A stretch of DNA of 64,000 nucleotides from Flammulina velutipes (lineage: Eukaryota > Basidiomycota > Agaricomycetes > Agaricales > Physalacriaceae): assembly GCA_011800155.1 (NCBI GenBank), contig CM022371.1, positions 62,001-126,000 of the forward strand, written 5' to 3'. The position numbers and the translations under genes are program-made. The notes beneath the pieces are model-generated. The model worked only from the letters and a program-made list of their open reading frames with translations. It had not been told where the DNA came from and did no database searches. Every line of letters begins with the position of its first letter. Position 1 is the stretch's first letter. Of this stretch, positions 11,296-22,860 are shown in pieces.

Positions 11296-12752
11296 ATGAT
11301 GGTGAACGACATTAGGTACGTATCAGTAGGTATGCTGATCAAGTTCTGAACAATCACTCCAGTGGCAGCTTTATATCTATATTCGCTTCGCCCAAGCCCT
11401 CGTGCAGTGTAGACTCTCTCTACGACGATGTCCTCCTCTCCATATTCTTTCATTTCAATCAGGCGTCTCTTGCTGGCCACGATGGGGATGCTTATAACTC
11501 CCTGTCTACTACACGAGGATCTCCTTGGGTGCTCTCCCACGTGTGCCAGCGCTGGAGAGTTCTCGTCGTATCGGCCCCAATGCTATGGACAACCATTCAC
11601 CTTGATATTGATAACCACAGTTACGATCCCTCCAGCTCCGCGTTAGCCCTGGAGGTCTTCCTACAAAGATCCAGAGATCTCGAGCTCGATGTTCGCATTC
11701 AGGACGCGCGGCATTGGTCAAAATCTTACATAGAGCAGAAACGACAGGGTGCTCATTCTATTCTCGGTCTACTTCTGCCGACGACCGCTCGATGGCGCCG
11801 CCTCGAAATCAGAGCGTTCCGTGACGGGTTCGAAGTTTTTGCGGGGTGTTCATTTGAGCGGCTGCGTAGTCTCGATATCGATGTACGTCGCCGCGTGAAT
11901 GAGGGTGATGATAACGCTGTCATCACCCTTTTCCGACATGCGACCAAGCTCGTCGAGCTGACATTGGGATGCCAAGAGGAGCTGTATCATTCTGTCGATC
12001 TCCCATGGGCCGGTATACATACCTTCTCCACAGGGTGCAGCGGGCTCCTCCGTCTCCCCCGTATGCTCGGCTTGCAAGACTTACATATCGACGTCACCTG
12101 TGGAACTCCCAACGCATTGCGTGAAACCACGTCACGGTGGGACCAGGAGGGTGTTCAGTTCTTCGAACTGCCGTTGCTCCGTACTATCACAGTACATGAG
12201 ATCACTGCAAACGGTGTCGCTCATAATCTTTCAAGGCGTCTGCGGACCCCATCACCGAAGACACTTATTCTACGCATTCAGAAATCTAGTTCGATCGGTC
12301 CCTCCCCTCCCTCACCTTTCCCCGTGTTCCACAACATTGATTCATTGGTCAACCTATCCATCGATCTCATCGATTTCACGGCCAACGATACGATCCCATT
12401 CCTCTCTCGTACATCTTCCGTCACAAACCTCTACCTCGGTCAAAATATCGCCACACTTGCCGTTATAGAGGTGATCGGGCTTAGTGTGGTGCTACCGAGG
12501 CTGCAGACACTGGGTATTCATTTCTCTGCTTGGCAGGAAAGCGGAGATGCTATCATGCCCATGCTCAGGTGTCGCAATACTCCGATCCCTGCGATTATGT
12601 TCGCAGGGTTCGGTCCAAGCGATGACGCGCCCTCCTCCCGTGAACGGGAGGGGTACCGAGTCCATGCGAAGCTGGCAGAGAGCTGGGCGAGAGTGCGGGG
12701 AATCACTGACGTGCGGTTTGTCGAGAGATATAGTTTTGATAACGTAGAGTGA
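11296..12752 (+). CDS. F-box/LRR protein with a transposon in its 5'UTR intron
   Basis: ATG at 11296, exon 1 11296-11315, intron 11316-11362 (GTACGT...CTCCAG), exon 2 11363-12752; 469 aa. The leader SIFASPKPSCSVDSLYDD and F-box DVLLSIFFHFNQASLAG are followed by VLSHVCQRWRVLVVSAPMLW and LRR-like segments (LVELTLGCQEE, LVNLSIDLIDF, LQTLGIHFSAW). The C-terminus DVRFVERYSFDNVE matches the paralogue at 6222-7648, its nearest relative. The 5'UTR intron (donor GTAAGTTGC just before 10497, acceptor GGCAG at about 11292) now contains a 751-bp MITE, growing from about 52 to over 800 nt. The coding frame is intact; whether this long intron is still spliced cannot be seen from sequence. Confidence 0.85.
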
Positions 12753-14207
12753 TACAATGGACCTTTACCCGTTTTTGAGTTGTTGAGAAATACGCTTGCA
12801 CCAGAATGAGTGTGAGATACAAAAGCGATCCCACAAATACGAGCACAGAAAGGCGACGGGCTTTACTTCGAATTGCCCCAATTGATGTTGCAACGCAAGA
12901 TGCATTTCGCAGTGGGTATGAAAAGTAAGTCGTCGACTGTGAGATCAAACGTGGTATCTACCAGTGCATCCCAAATCACTTTCCAGCGCGCCCAGACTCT
13001 ATCCAAACGGATCAGAACTCAGCTATCTGAAGTCACATAAGCACATTGTGCGGAAATGGAAGAATGACATACCATGAACTCGTTATCGCCTCTGGGGAGC
13101 TGGAAAAATGTATTACATCGAGTGATGCATTAATAGCAACGACTGCGATAGCCGAGAGTCAATTCCGAGAAGCTCGTTCCAACAGGCTGCGCCACACAAG
13201 GTCGATGTTTCAAGTAATTATTCGGAGAGTGACAAGGCGTCGACGGCCAAGGGAGTTGGCAAATATGAGTGCCATTACGCCAATGTGGGGTATAGATGCG
13301 GATGGCGGGTGTCCTACTGGGATATTGCTATTTTGCGGCCAGTGTGCCTTTGGGATACGCGTGTACGAGGGAGGATCTGAGGAGAATGAGCGAAGCGCCA
13401 AGACTACGCTCAGAGCATACGTACCGAGACGTCTCCCGTCCATACTGCAGCTCGCTCGTAGAGGAGTGCTTATGCGTGTACCACCGAGAATTCCCATGTT
13501 GGTCTGATCAAGGTGCCGGTCGGCGTGCAGGATGATAAGACACGTCCGCGAACTTTCAGGAAGTACAGAGCGGAAATAAAGGACGACAAAGGGCTCATGG
13601 TAGCGCAAAGAATACGGGACGCCATACTAGCGAACGTACATTGCGCGAATTGCGGGATGCGACTTGAGGGATTGTCGGGACAACAGAAAACGCCAGGGTG
13701 ACCGTACAAGATGCCTATGGCGAGAAATCTACAGGTCAGTGATAGGACAAAACATTACAACGAAGCGCACCTATGCTAGCTGCTTTCCGTAGCCCATTCA
13801 TACAGCATGTCCTACCCGCCGGCGCGTCGAACTAACGTTTCCTCGGTCATCATGCGAAAACAGTCATGCAGAGAAACGTCGGGTAGGGGGGCGTAGGGAT
13901 ATATCCAGTCAATGTTCAAGTTGGTGGTGATAGTAGTAGCGGCGAGACTTTGCATATGTTTGTCCGGCATCTTTTCGGCAGCGCCACAGTGTAACAAAGA
14001 TCAGAGTGATGCTCCGGAGAACGTGGATACGGTAGCGCACAAGTGGAACGTTGATGAACATGGACAAATGGTATAGAGTGAAGCCAATTTTCCATGTGGC
14101 ACAAGTTGTTTTCCAACAACGTTCCAGCGTTTAGTGATGACTGTCATATAGTTCTGCGGCTTGAGGCCGTAGAAGGCGACAGGGATATAGGTCGTTGGAT
14201 TTCTTTA
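12753..14207. other. Intergenic region containing a second copy of a non-coding block
   Basis: About 1.45 kb between convergent F-box genes. 12950-13400 repeats 8090-8550 with many substitutions and includes TGCGCCACA at 13188. Open frames here (for example 13046-13507) are not conserved between the two copies, so I do not call a gene. Nothing is recognised in 13700-14207. Confidence 0.5.
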
Positions 14208-15625
14208 CTAGTCAAAACAGTATCTCTCCATAAATTGAACGTCAACTTTTTCCCGAAGCAACTCGAATTCCTGCCTCGTTGAAATACCCTCCCTCGACAA
14301 CCATTCACCCCACCCATCTTTTACCCCCCTCGCGAGTTCATCATCCGGACCGAACCGTGCAAACTTAAGAGTGGCGATGGGGCGGCAATTCAACGCTCGG
14401 AACATAATCATCGAAATGACAGAATCTCGGTATTTCTTCCAGGCAGAGAAATGCAGACCCAGTGTCTGTAGCTTCGGTACGACGCCGAGCCCAATCGCCT
14501 CCATGACGGAGGGGATGGCAGCATTAGGGCCAAGGTAGAGGTTTTTGACCGACGAGGCACGGGTAAGGAATGGGATCGTGTCGATGAGTTGGAAGCGATA
14601 AAAATGAAGTGACAAGTTCATCAATGAATCCAGGTTTTCGAAGACAGGGAGGCGAAATGGACCCGTGGGTGCATCATCCCACACATGCAGTACAAGTGTC
14701 GTCAACGACGGGGCTCGTAAATGCTTCGAAAGCTCATAGATGTCACAGTTTGCAGTACCTTCGCTTACCGTGATAGTACGTAGCAACGGCAGCTCAAATG
14801 AGCCTATCTCCGACTCGATGTGGCGCAAGGATTCGCCGGATCCACATTCCTCCTTGATATGCAAGTCTTGCAATCCGAGCATGTTAGGGAGACAGAGGAG
14901 CCCACTGCACCCCGTGGAGAAGGTACGTATCCCGGCCCATGATGGGAGATCGATGTACAGCTCCTCCTGGCATCCCAATGTCAGCTCGACGAGCTCGGTT
15001 GCATCACGGAAAAGGGTCACGACAGCCTTATCCTCGTCCCCATTCCAGCAGTAACATACATCGAGACTACGAAGTCTCTCAAACGAACACCCCGCCAATG
15101 TTTCGAACCCGCGACGGGACGATACGATTGTTAGGTGGCGCCATCGTGCAGTTGTCGGGCGAAGTATGTCAATAAGAGAACAAACACATGCACGCGCCGG
15201 TCTCTGGTCATGTTCCATATACGTCCACAGTAGAATTTCAACATCGAGCTCGAGACCTCCGGATCTTTGAAGGAAGACCTCCAACGCTAATGGGCGGCCA
15301 AAGACATTGCGGATGTAGGTATCCATATCGATGTATACCGCTGTCCAGAGACGTGGTGCATATACGACGAGGGTGCGCCAATGTCGGCACACGTGGGAGA
15401 GCACCCAAGGAGATCCTCGTGTAGAAAGGGAGTCATAAGCATCCTCATCATGACCAGCGAGACATCCTTGGTGGAAACAGAGAAATATGGATAGAAGTAC
15501 ATCGTCACAGAGAGCGTCGACGGTGCATGTTGGCATGGGCGAAGCCAGACCTGGTTGAGAGCTGGAACGAACATTTAGATCGCGACCACCATACTCGTCG
15601 GTACACACCCGACTACGTCATCCAT
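14208..15625 (-). CDS. F-box/LRR protein
   Basis: ATG at 15625, exon 1 15625-15609 (17 nt), intron 15608-15562 (GTGTGT...TTCCAG), exon 2 15561-14208; 456 aa. It starts MDDVVGSQPGLASPMPTC and runs into the F-box CDDVLLSIFLCFHQGCLAG and VLSHVCRHWRTLVVYAPRLW. LRR-like segments follow (FERLRSLDVCYCW, LVELTLGCQEE, LQTLGLHFSAW); the end is FMERYCFD. A 5'UTR intron beginning GTAAGTCGATC ends shortly before the ATG. It shares the gene plan of the paralogues at 2058, 7648, 11296 and 17295. Likely SCF adaptor by family. Confidence 0.85.
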
Positions 15626-15813
15626 AGCACACTACCGATGACGTGAAATTCAGATCATAGTGCAAGATGGACCATAGGAAGATCGACTTACAGATGGAGT
15701 CGTGGTCAAGAGTGAAGGAACGAACGCGGTCCGGAATGTGCCGCGCATACAATTATCGCTTGATATTTTTCCAGTGGCGCCACCAAAGCAATAAGCAGAT
15801 TTGATACAATATT

Positions 15814-17295
15814 CTACAGCTCAACAAAAGAGTACTTCTCAACAACACGCATGGTAATCTTCTTCTGATTCATCTCCCAACTCGCTGAAGAAGCCTCTTG
15901 CACGGAGATTTCCTCCCTCGACAACCATCCTCCCCATCCGTCATTTGGCTCCCCGGTGAATCGATTGAACACACAACTAGGATCGAATCGTGCAAGCGTA
16001 ATCATAGCAATGTGATCCGCAGAAATAGTATTCATGGTTCGGCGTTCAAGCATGGAGATAACACCATCTGAGCTTTTCTCCCAAGTAGAAAAGTGCAGAC
16101 CCAATGTTTGCAGCCTGGGTACCACACCGAGCCCGATCGCCTCCATAACGGCAAGTGTGGCGACACTGGAGCCGAGGTAGAGGTTTGTGACTGACGATGT
16201 ACGGGTAAGGAACGGGATCGTGTCGGTGGCCTCGAGTTCAGTGAAACCGATGGATAAATTGACCAATGAATCAAGGTTGTCGAAGACTGGAAAACGGGAA
16301 CGAGGAATGGGAGGGTCAAAGTCCCGCCGGACATGTAGGATAAGTGTCGTCAATGTTGGAGCACGTAAGCGCCTTGAAAGCTCACGAGAGATATGGTTCG
16401 TAGTGGTCTCGCGTACCGTAATAGTACGGAGCGACGGCAGTTCGAAGGACCCAACCCCGTCCTGTTCCCACTTTAACGTGACATGCTCCAATACATCGGA
16501 CCCACAGGTATCCTCAATGCGCAGGTTTTGCAAGCTAAGCATACTAGGAAGAAAGTGTAGCCCGTTGCACCCCACGGAGAAGGTCTGTATCCCTGCCAAT
16601 GGGAAAACAAAATCCAAGTCATACTGGCATGGTATTGTCACCTCGAGGAGGTTAATCGCGTTCCGGAAAAGGGTGACGACAACATCCTCTTGGTCCCCAT
16701 ACAAGAAGTAATACACCTCGAGACTTTGAAGTCGCTCAAACGAACACCCCACAAGGGCATCGAACACGTCACAGGATGATGAGATAGTGAGATGACGCCA
16801 TCGAGCAGTTGTTGGAAGAAGGAGGCGAAGAAGGGAGCGACCACACGCCCGAACCTCCTCCACTTGCTTCCTGGTGAAGTCCGGTTCGGCCTGCTGTTGC
16901 GCGTCCTCAATTTGGACATCGAGCGCGAGATCTCCGGATCTTTGTAGGACGGTCTCGAGGGCCAGCGCGCGGCTGGAGGGATGGTAGATGTAGTTATCCG
17001 TATCAATGTAGATGTTCGTCCATAGAAGGGGGAAAGATACAACGAGAGCTCGCCAGTTGTGACAGACGTGGGAGAGCACCCAAGGAGATCGCGTAGTGGA
17101 AAGGCAGTCATAAGCACGCTCATCGTAGCAAGCGAGACATGCCTGATGAAAGAAGAGAAATATGGAGAGAAGGACGTCGTCACAAAGGGAATCTACGGCG
17201 CATATGGGCTTGTGCGAAGCCAGAGACTCGCTGTAACAACCATTTAGATCTCTGACCATGATAAATGCTGGTACACACTCGATATTGGCCGTCAT
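15814..17295 (-). CDS. F-box/LRR protein
   Basis: ATG at 17295, exon 1 17295-17279 (17 nt), intron 17278-17231 (48 nt, so it could also be read through in frame), exon 2 17230-15814; 477 aa when spliced. The spliced start MTANIDESLASHKPICAVD aligns with the paralogues, which supports removal of the intron. The F-box is CDDVLLSIFLFFHQACLAC, then VLSHVCHNWRALVVSFPLLW. LRR-like segments include FERLQSLEVYYF, LVNLSIGFTEL and LQTLGLHFSTW. A 5'UTR intron at about 17352-17299 ends 3 nt before the ATG. No damage seen. Confidence 0.85.
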   Translation of the reverse strand: MTANIECVPAFIMVRDLNGCYSESLASHKPICAVDSLCDDVLLSIFLFFHQACLACYDERAYDCLSTTRSPWVLSHVCHNWRALVVSFPLLWTNIYIDTDNYIYHPSSRALALETVLQRSGDLALDVQIEDAQQQAEPDFTRKQVEEVRACGRSLLRLLLPTTARWRHLTISSSCDVFDALVGCSFERLQSLEVYYFLYGDQEDVVVTLFRNAINLLEVTIPCQYDLDFVFPLAGIQTFSVGCNGLHFLPSMLSLQNLRIEDTCGSDVLEHVTLKWEQDGVGSFELPSLRTITVRETTTNHISRELSRRLRAPTLTTLILHVRRDFDPPIPRSRFPVFDNLDSLVNLSIGFTELEATDTIPFLTRTSSVTNLYLGSSVATLAVMEAIGLGVVPRLQTLGLHFSTWEKSSDGVISMLERRTMNTISADHIAMITLARFDPSCVFNRFTGEPNDGWGGWLSREEISVQEASSASWEMNQKKITMRVVEKYSFVEL

Positions 17296-17585
17296 ACACT
17301 ATGAGAACATGATTGAGATCATAGCACAGAATATGAACCATAAGCGACTTACAGGCAATTGTGGTCAAGAGTGAAGGTCAAGGTGGAAAGGAAAAGTAAC
17401 CGAATTGGGCGGTCCGGAACGTGCCGCACCGGTTCCGCATGCCGCCTGGCATCGTGGCGGTGGAAACAATTAGCACTGTAATTGTGACCATGGTATGGCG
17501 ATCAAATCTTCCTCTATTTCCGTGAATTTTGTGCGAACTAGATATGTAGTACATGTGGAGCAATAGTCACCATTACATTGTTCAA

Positions 17586-18529
17586 TTATGGCGTTAAATC
17601 TTGATCTATCGTTAAATTTTGATCAATCGGTTCGGCGTCGTCCGTTTCCGTTTCCGTATTCAAAGCTAAATTTTTTCCCACCAGCCACCATCGCTTTGGA
17701 TAAATCTCCGTCGCGGCCTCAAACCCATACGCCACAAGCTCACCGTCCTACGAGAAAATATCAGCATCTTCCACCAAACGTAAACAGAAAGCACCCACTC
17801 CCAAAATTCTCTTCCAGTCCTCCCCATCCATCGCACTCCCATCCCGCTTGCTCACAACATCAACATCAACATCCTCCCCATCCTCCGCCCAATCAACTGT
17901 AGTCGAGGTTTGGTAGTATCCCCCTTCTGGCTTACCGATAGCCCGGAGCTTCATATCTCTGGACGTCCAGGCATCCGAGTCTGGGTCTTCCTTTGAGTAT
18001 AATGTTAGAGGGTACGCGGGGAGGTCGTCCAAGATGCGCGGTATAAACGGGCGGACGTGCAAGAGCCAATAACGCCTATCCCCATCATATCCATACGCGA
18101 CTAATTGGCTCTCCTTTTATATGTAACATGTGTGTTAGCAATGATGGGAGGGAGAGGGGGGCGTACGAGCTCTGGGTCGACTGAAATCTTTTGATGGGGA
18201 TCTTTCATAGTCCGAGCGACGACGGCGTGTCGTCCTTCTCCGAACGACACTTCAAGGTCTTCCACGTCGTAGACCTGTACGGCCTCGTCATTGGTCGGCT
18301 CGTCCACTCGCACGAGCTTGAGCGGGGAGGGCAATGTCCCGTGCTGTGTGAGGACGGTACTCCTTAATTGGATCTCTATTTTAACCTCGTCCAAAGTGCT
18401 TAGCGTCCGGCGGGATGGCCTGATCATGTTAGCATTTATAGGCTGCGAGCGTACTGCTAGGACGTACAACGCATGGACGGTGGCGAGGAGAAACATAGCA
18501 GCGCCGAGGAAAGTGTGGCGTAGATACAT
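17586..18529 (-). CDS. Signal-peptide hypothetical protein, family member 1
   Basis: Exons 18529-18468, 18419-18167, 18113-17799 and 17747-17586; 263 aa. A hydrophobic signal sequence (FLGAAMFLLATVHAL) ends exactly at intron 1. Exon 2 holds the conserved acidic module (LKLVRVDEPTNDEAVQVYDV, then VVARTMKD). Exon 3 holds QLVAYGYDGDRRYWLLHVRP and DVVSKRDGSAMD. Exon 4 holds LVAYGFEAATEIYPKRWWLV, then an acidic tail ending DQDLTP. The same four-exon, three-intron plan with the same phases recurs at 31567, 34650, 36049 and 38258. I do not recognise the family; secretion is inferred from the leader. This member lies apart from the tandem array and is the most divergent. Confidence 0.75.
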
Positions 18530-19749
18530 GATACGGTGAGTTAATATGTGTCCTTGAATGTTAGGCGAGGAGGGGTGGTGGTTGTAATGAAGTTCATTGG
18601 CGTGAAACCAACTAGGTCTCTTTTAAACGATGGAAAGGTCTAGGTGATCTCCATCCCGACGTATATCCCATGGACACTGCAAACATAACGGCAATGCCAT
18701 GTCGAGGCTGTTATCTCGAGACGGGACGGACACTCTCAGAGCTGGACATTATATTTCCCTCAATCATATTCAGCAATTCTAGAATTGTATGCATTTATGG
18801 ATAAATACTAGCAGGCAGACAGGTATCCCGAGCTACTATTACGGTACGCGTTCGAAGGGGCCAAGCAACGACAAGGTTGACATGCCGCTCTTTCGCGACG
18901 ACGACGACGATCCTTACCGACTGGTATCGCATCTCCGTGTAAGCAGATGTTCCCGTTGCCGCTGATGCGGTTACGGAGAGCGTGCTTGACGACGCGGGTA
19001 TGCTGAAGAGGAATCGGATACGGCTGGATGAATGGGACTATTAGCAGCCTCCTCATCGGGTTGCGGAAGCTCGTTCATCCTATATCGATAGCTCGTGGGT
19101 GGGATCTAAGACGAGGACGGATTACGCACCGCGTCTGTTCCCAGTAGCTCGTATCTTCTGTCGCCGACGTCCATACACGCCCATACCCATACAAGCCTGA
19201 AGTGAAACAACCATAGAACGGTCAAGTGTCAGACGCGATGTGATTCGGTGACGGTGGTCGTTGCAAAATGGACATATTTGGTCTTATAATTATTTTCTCC
19301 GGCCGCGGCACAGCCTCAAATCCAACTCTGCTTGCACACACACGCTCATACGCAACGTTTACAGTTTGCGTTCCATACCATTCATTCCCGTATCTCTGAA
19401 AGGCTAAAGATACCACAAAGTGTTCCGTGTGAGCGTCTTCGTGCCTTTCGCGTCGCTCTCTTTTCAACAACACTATCAATCGGCCGCGCTACTTTCCGCT
19501 TCGAAGTCTCAGATGCATGCTTTCGCACTGGGTCTCTTGTATTATCTATCTTACCCTCCCTCGCGCCCTGCTATCCTTTGAGATTCCCCACTCTTCCTAC
19601 CGTTCAATTCCACTCCGAACCTCTTCTGTGCTACCCTCCCTCACGAAGATCACATACCCTCCGATTATCACAGAAGATTTCCTATACACGAGGCAAGATT
19701 ACACTAATAATTAACATGCGTACACCATGCCTACTCGCTTCCTACCATC
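18530..19749. other. Intergenic region
   Basis: About 1.2 kb without a supported gene. The last 400 bp before 19750 are pyrimidine-rich on the plus strand (CTCTC/CCTTCC runs), as expected for the promoter and 5'UTR of the BTB gene that follows. Frames there are compositional. Confidence 0.5.
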
Positions 19750-21543
19750 ATGGACCGAGTTGGCTCAGAGAAAATATCGCAGTCACCCCTCACCTTCAAG
19801 AGCGTCTTCTCCGTCTCTCCGTCTTCTCTCTCTTCTCTCACTCAGAATCCTATCAAGAGTGAAACATCAGGACTGGGATGGACCTTCTGTATCCTGCCAG
19901 CCAGTCCTATCGCAACAACTATCGGACAACCTGTTAGTCGACGAGGAAAGAAAGGCAGAGTAAGTGCGCCACAGATCTTTAATATCAGCATCGCTCACAC
20001 TTTATACAGCACAGCCAAGCTAAAGACATTAACGCGGTTCCGGATGCTGAATCGTCGCCCGTGAGCCCGACTTTCCCTGCGGCCTCGGTGCCCATTTATT
20101 TACGCCATTCCAGACTCCAAGCCTGAATGCGATCCTGCATCTCGAACTGGAGCCAACGACTCTCGCGTTGTCCGGGCAACTCATGTTTGATCGTATCGTC
20201 TGTCAAATCATCAGCACCAACGATGTTTTGACAAAGCAAACTTGGTATTCTCTTCAAAGACAATCCTCGGGACGTTCGAGTACGCCGCTGGGGACGTCTC
20301 AACTATCACTATCTCCGTCGAGCTCGGGATGCTATCAGCAAGCCGATCGATGGACGTGTAGCTGCAGCTTTGGAGGACTCGCTCGAGTCTGGAGACATCC
20401 TCGACGCGAAAGTATATACCTACTCGAAGCGGTGCGGATACCGCAAGGCTAACCACCCCCGGGCAATGTACATCAACTCTGCCATCCTTCATAAATTTGG
20501 GTGTGATGATTTGGATTCCTATTGTATAGTCTTCATCGCATCGACTCCATATATGTAACTAATTCCGCTACTAGTCACGGCGAAGGATTTTGGCGAATCA
20601 AAACCTACGGCTCTTGATCTGTATCACATATCTTCCGAGGATAGTGTTACGGATGAGTATGACTATGATTCGGATAGCGACTTGGAGGAAGAAGACGACG
20701 AGACGGTTCCTGATGTCAAACCAGAGACTCGGGGAACGAACGAACTGGCTGAGGATCTCATGTACGTTTTAAGGACTACCATTCACTACCATCCACTCAT
20801 CCATATGTTATGGGCTCATCCAAGGAGAGACCAACGAACGGTTCCTGCGCACAGGAAGGGTCGTCTTCTTCCGCGCTACAGCCTACCGAACGTTTGTCTG
20901 CCCTTCTCTCCCCCTTCCGTTCGTGATTTTCTGATATACACCAGATGGGCAACGTTCATGCGCTTCGTTTATTTCGACAAGATCACCTACGCCAAGTTGA
21001 AATCGACGTACACGGACGATAAAGCGGCTCTGGCCAGATTCTCTGACAAGACGTGCTCGCCTAAGTCGATGTATCGTTTTGCTGATTATGTTGGTTCGCT
21101 AACATCCCACGTCTATGTACGTTCTGATGAGTTACTAGTTCGGTATCGAGGCACTTCAAAAATCTGCATTGCAGAGCATCCAAGAACAGCTTACCGTCGA
21201 TAACATCGTCAAGGAGCTATTCTCCGAATTTTCGTCCCAGTGTGTTTCATTCTTACACATGCATATCCTACTGACGATGAGCAGCCATCCAAAGGTCATC
21301 GATATCGAAGTCGCGTTCCTGAAGAAGAACTTTGAGAACCAGAAAATCCGGGACGGGCTGCAAGACATTGCGCTTCGAGCATGCGACGGAGAGAGGTACA
21401 TGGCAGCTGCGCTGAGAAGGGTGTTTGCCGAGATGACGGTTACGCCGCCTGCACCTCCTGCAGTCTGCAGTGTAGCGGGAAAGTGTCAGTACAATACGCG
21501 CTGCAGTTCCTGCGGTAACTACCATATGTACCATCACAACTGA
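19750..21543 (+). pseudogene. Second BTB-type gene, with apparent frameshifts
   Basis: Paralogue of the gene at 3870-5789 with the same exon order. It starts MDRVGSEKISQSPLTF and reaches GKKGR before intron 1 (donor at 19962). The BTB-like core is readable (DILDAKVYTYSKR, INSAILHKFGCDDL), as are the acidic linker YDYDSDSDLEEEDDE, the FLRTGRVVFFRATAYRT block, CSPKSMYRFADY, IVKELFSEFSSQ and a Cys/His-rich tail (CSVAGKCQYNTRCSSCGNYH). Joining these needs frame changes near 20225 and near 20340, and the intron starting at 20762 has no donor/acceptor pair that restores the frame. So the gene is either decaying or carries base-call errors. Confidence 0.6.
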
Positions 21544-22860
21544 TAGACGATGGTTGGAGATACTTCCTATTTGATGTACTACGAGCAATAATGAGATATC
21601 AAGTTCGTCCGCGAGCACCGTAGTAATCACAGCTTCCTCTCCACATCTGCGCAAGGCCTGCGTATTTCTGGGGGTCCTCTTTGGACGGTAAACAAGGGAA
21701 CGTTTATCAAGCTTGAATATCGGACAACAACCTTCAAGTTCCCAAAATATACAAATCGACCTTGTAGTAACGCTTTGCCGATATCATCCATTCCTGAACA
21801 TCGAGGTCCACATTACCCAGGCGTTGCCACAATCGCACGATCCGCAGAATCCGACGCACTAGAGCTAAATGAGGAATTTGTACGGAAACGAAAGAAAGAC
21901 ATACGGAGCAAGCATATCATATCCCGGGGTTTATCCATGTTTAGAACTCTATCGTATGTGATGCGCAACAGCGACGACTATCGAGAATATATTCTGCGGA
22001 GATCGATTCGGCGATGTGCGCCACACAAGGCGTGGGTAAGGTAAGCGACGACATAAAGGGTAGCAGGCTGACGAGTAGCTAGGACGTGGAGGAATTGTAA
22101 CTGAGCGAGTTCAACAGTAGCGCCAGAGGGATTCTGTTGGTCAAGACTGACTACTGTTTCTGGCGCAGAGATCTCAAAAACGAGGATTGGTCGATGTCCT
22201 CAACAAACGGCACGAGGCACCCCGCGGTCATGAGAATGAGCTCACGTAGCGCAGCTGATGTGTATGAGTAAGTTGAATTCCTTCAAGTTCACAGTTGGCA
22301 GAATACAGAATAGAGCGGCATGTTGGACGACGTATGGCGGGAACCGCATGCTGTTCCCGCGCGAAGACGAGGTTGAGATAGAACAAAGCGGCTGAGCTAC
22401 ACATGCAAATTCGAGGATTGTTCCATGTTACGCGCTAGCTGCGAGTGCAATGCGAGTGAACGATGATCGTGGTTGTTCAGAAGGAGAGTTTGTTCGTGTT
22501 TGGCAACTAATCCTGGTCAGTACTCGCACACCACGACAAAGCATTTGGGATACAGATCCCTGGCAAGACCTACATCGACGTATCTCCTACGGAATGCTCG
22601 AATGACAATAACCAAGAATCCGTGGGCTCTCTGGCCTAGCTTCTTGGCTTCGAGGTTCTTAACTTCTTCAAATCACGCGACACCACATATGCCTAGCTGT
22701 TGAATCAAAGAACCAGAACATGAGGAGTATCTTTGCTGTGCTTTCGTTCAGTGCTCATGTGTCTGTGTGGGACCTACTCAGGGAAGTCAGATCTGATAGC
22801 TGGAAGTGCCTCGTGCTGTAGGGAGATAATCCAAGCGTCTCTCTCACCTTGACGTCCATC
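21544..22860. other. Intergenic region
   Basis: 1.3 kb with no supported gene. A short block at about 21870-22035 weakly resembles the repeated blocks near 8250 and 13060 and contains TGCGCCACACAAGG at 22017. Nothing else is recognised. Confidence 0.5.

Noticed and set aside
19332..19862. 176-codon frame upstream of the second BTB gene
   Set aside because: Composition is pyrimidine-rich leader sequence, the frame overlaps the real start at 19750 and has no paralogue at the first BTB gene.
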